Below, in pieces: positions 63,830-64,000 of a stretch of DNA of 64,000 bases (position 1 is its first letter; every line of letters begins with the position of its first letter). Made by a program: the position numbers and the translations under genes. The notes under the pieces were generated by a model, which worked only from the letters and a program-made list of their open reading frames with translations, did not search any database and was not told where the DNA came from. Source of the DNA: Flavobacterium coralii (lineage in GTDB: Bacteria; Bacteroidota; Bacteroidia; Flavobacteriales; Flavobacteriaceae); contig NZ_JAHDIU010000013.1 of the NCBI RefSeq assembly GCF_019891545.1, forward strand, positions 28,829-92,828, read 5' to 3'.

Positions 63830-64000
63830 TTAGAAATAACGTGGAGAACGCGATACTTTTTTCGGGAAGTTCAGATCGAAAAGCAGTATCACCTCATGAG
63901 ATGACGGAGTGGTTACATCCAGGTCGGATATAATATGGTCATACGCATAGCCTATCCTCAGGTTGGGGGTAATGGCATAGTTTACCATACCGCCAAAGCT
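63830..64000 (-). CDS. PorP/SprF family T9SS membrane protein, C-terminal part
   Basis: Only the last 56 codons are in the window: SFGGMVNYAITPNLRIGYAY, SSHEVILLFDLNFPKK and a terminal RYF. The GYAYD and SHE-beta-strand end is that of the PorP/SprF outer-membrane barrel family, which works with T9SS cargo and PorE-like partners. The gene continues past the right edge. Confidence 0.7.
   Translation of the reverse strand, partial: SFGGMVNYAITPNLRIGYAYDHIISDLDVTTPSSHEVILLFDLNFPKKVSRSPRYF

Overview
The window is a chromosomal segment of a Bacteroidota bacterium, most likely Flavobacteriaceae and close to Flavobacterium. The evidence is Bacteroidota-type promoters (-7 box TAnnTTTG), a type IX secretion (T9SS) client with a C-terminal sorting domain, the end of a PorP/SprF gene next to a PorE-like OmpA protein, a lycopene cyclase, and a threonine-dehydrogenase-type epimerase of the Flavobacterium kind. 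No rRNA or CRISPR array is visible; there is one tRNA, tRNA-Arg(CCU).

Layout. 1-20 kb is core: a PdeM-type phosphoesterase, a dicarboxylate/cation symporter, DinB, an orphan response regulator, a FAS1 lipoprotein, an M13 peptidase and a SCO protein. These are followed by a metal block (feoA-feoB-FeoB-associated Cys-rich protein facing a ZIP transporter and a broken mntR), lycopene cyclase, bacilliredoxin, a PlsC-desaturase pair, an odd voltage-sensor-like membrane protein and a GT9 glycosyltransferase. 20.0-40.55 kb is accessory and mostly AT-rich. It ends at tRNA-Arg(CCU), into which the reading frame of a large serine recombinase runs. 40.6-64 kb is core again: threonine dehydrogenase-like protein, lipoprotein-Mfd, VOC protein, ACT protein, YraN-LD-carboxypeptidase, MetG, a CAT-like acetyltransferase, a 1586-aa T9SS surface protein, a TPR/LuxR regulator, RecX, a cupin protein, and a PorE-like/PorP pair.

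The accessory region has three parts. (a) 20.0-21.7 kb holds a BAAT-like hydrolase and a membrane protein, bordered by two similar TTTGTAGCC elements. (b) 21.8-34.0 kb is one leftward defence operon with close or overlapping gene ends: AbiEi-like and AbiEii-like toxin-antitoxin pair, HsdS, a PtuA-like ATPase, a PtuB-like HNH nuclease, HsdM, a SEFIR/TIR protein, a RecQ-like helicase, and a GYF-like plus HEPN protein. HsdR is absent. The modification half of a type I system therefore sits with four potential effectors or motors but no normal restriction subunit; this is the most interesting feature of the window. (c) 34.3-40.5 kb is a decaying mobile-element backbone: DUF932 protein, XRE regulator, a frameshifted HEPN-like gene, a HEPN gene with an in-frame TAG, small element proteins, and a serine recombinase inactivated by a TAA codon and a one-base deletion.

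All functions are inferred from reading motifs in the sequence; no database search was run.
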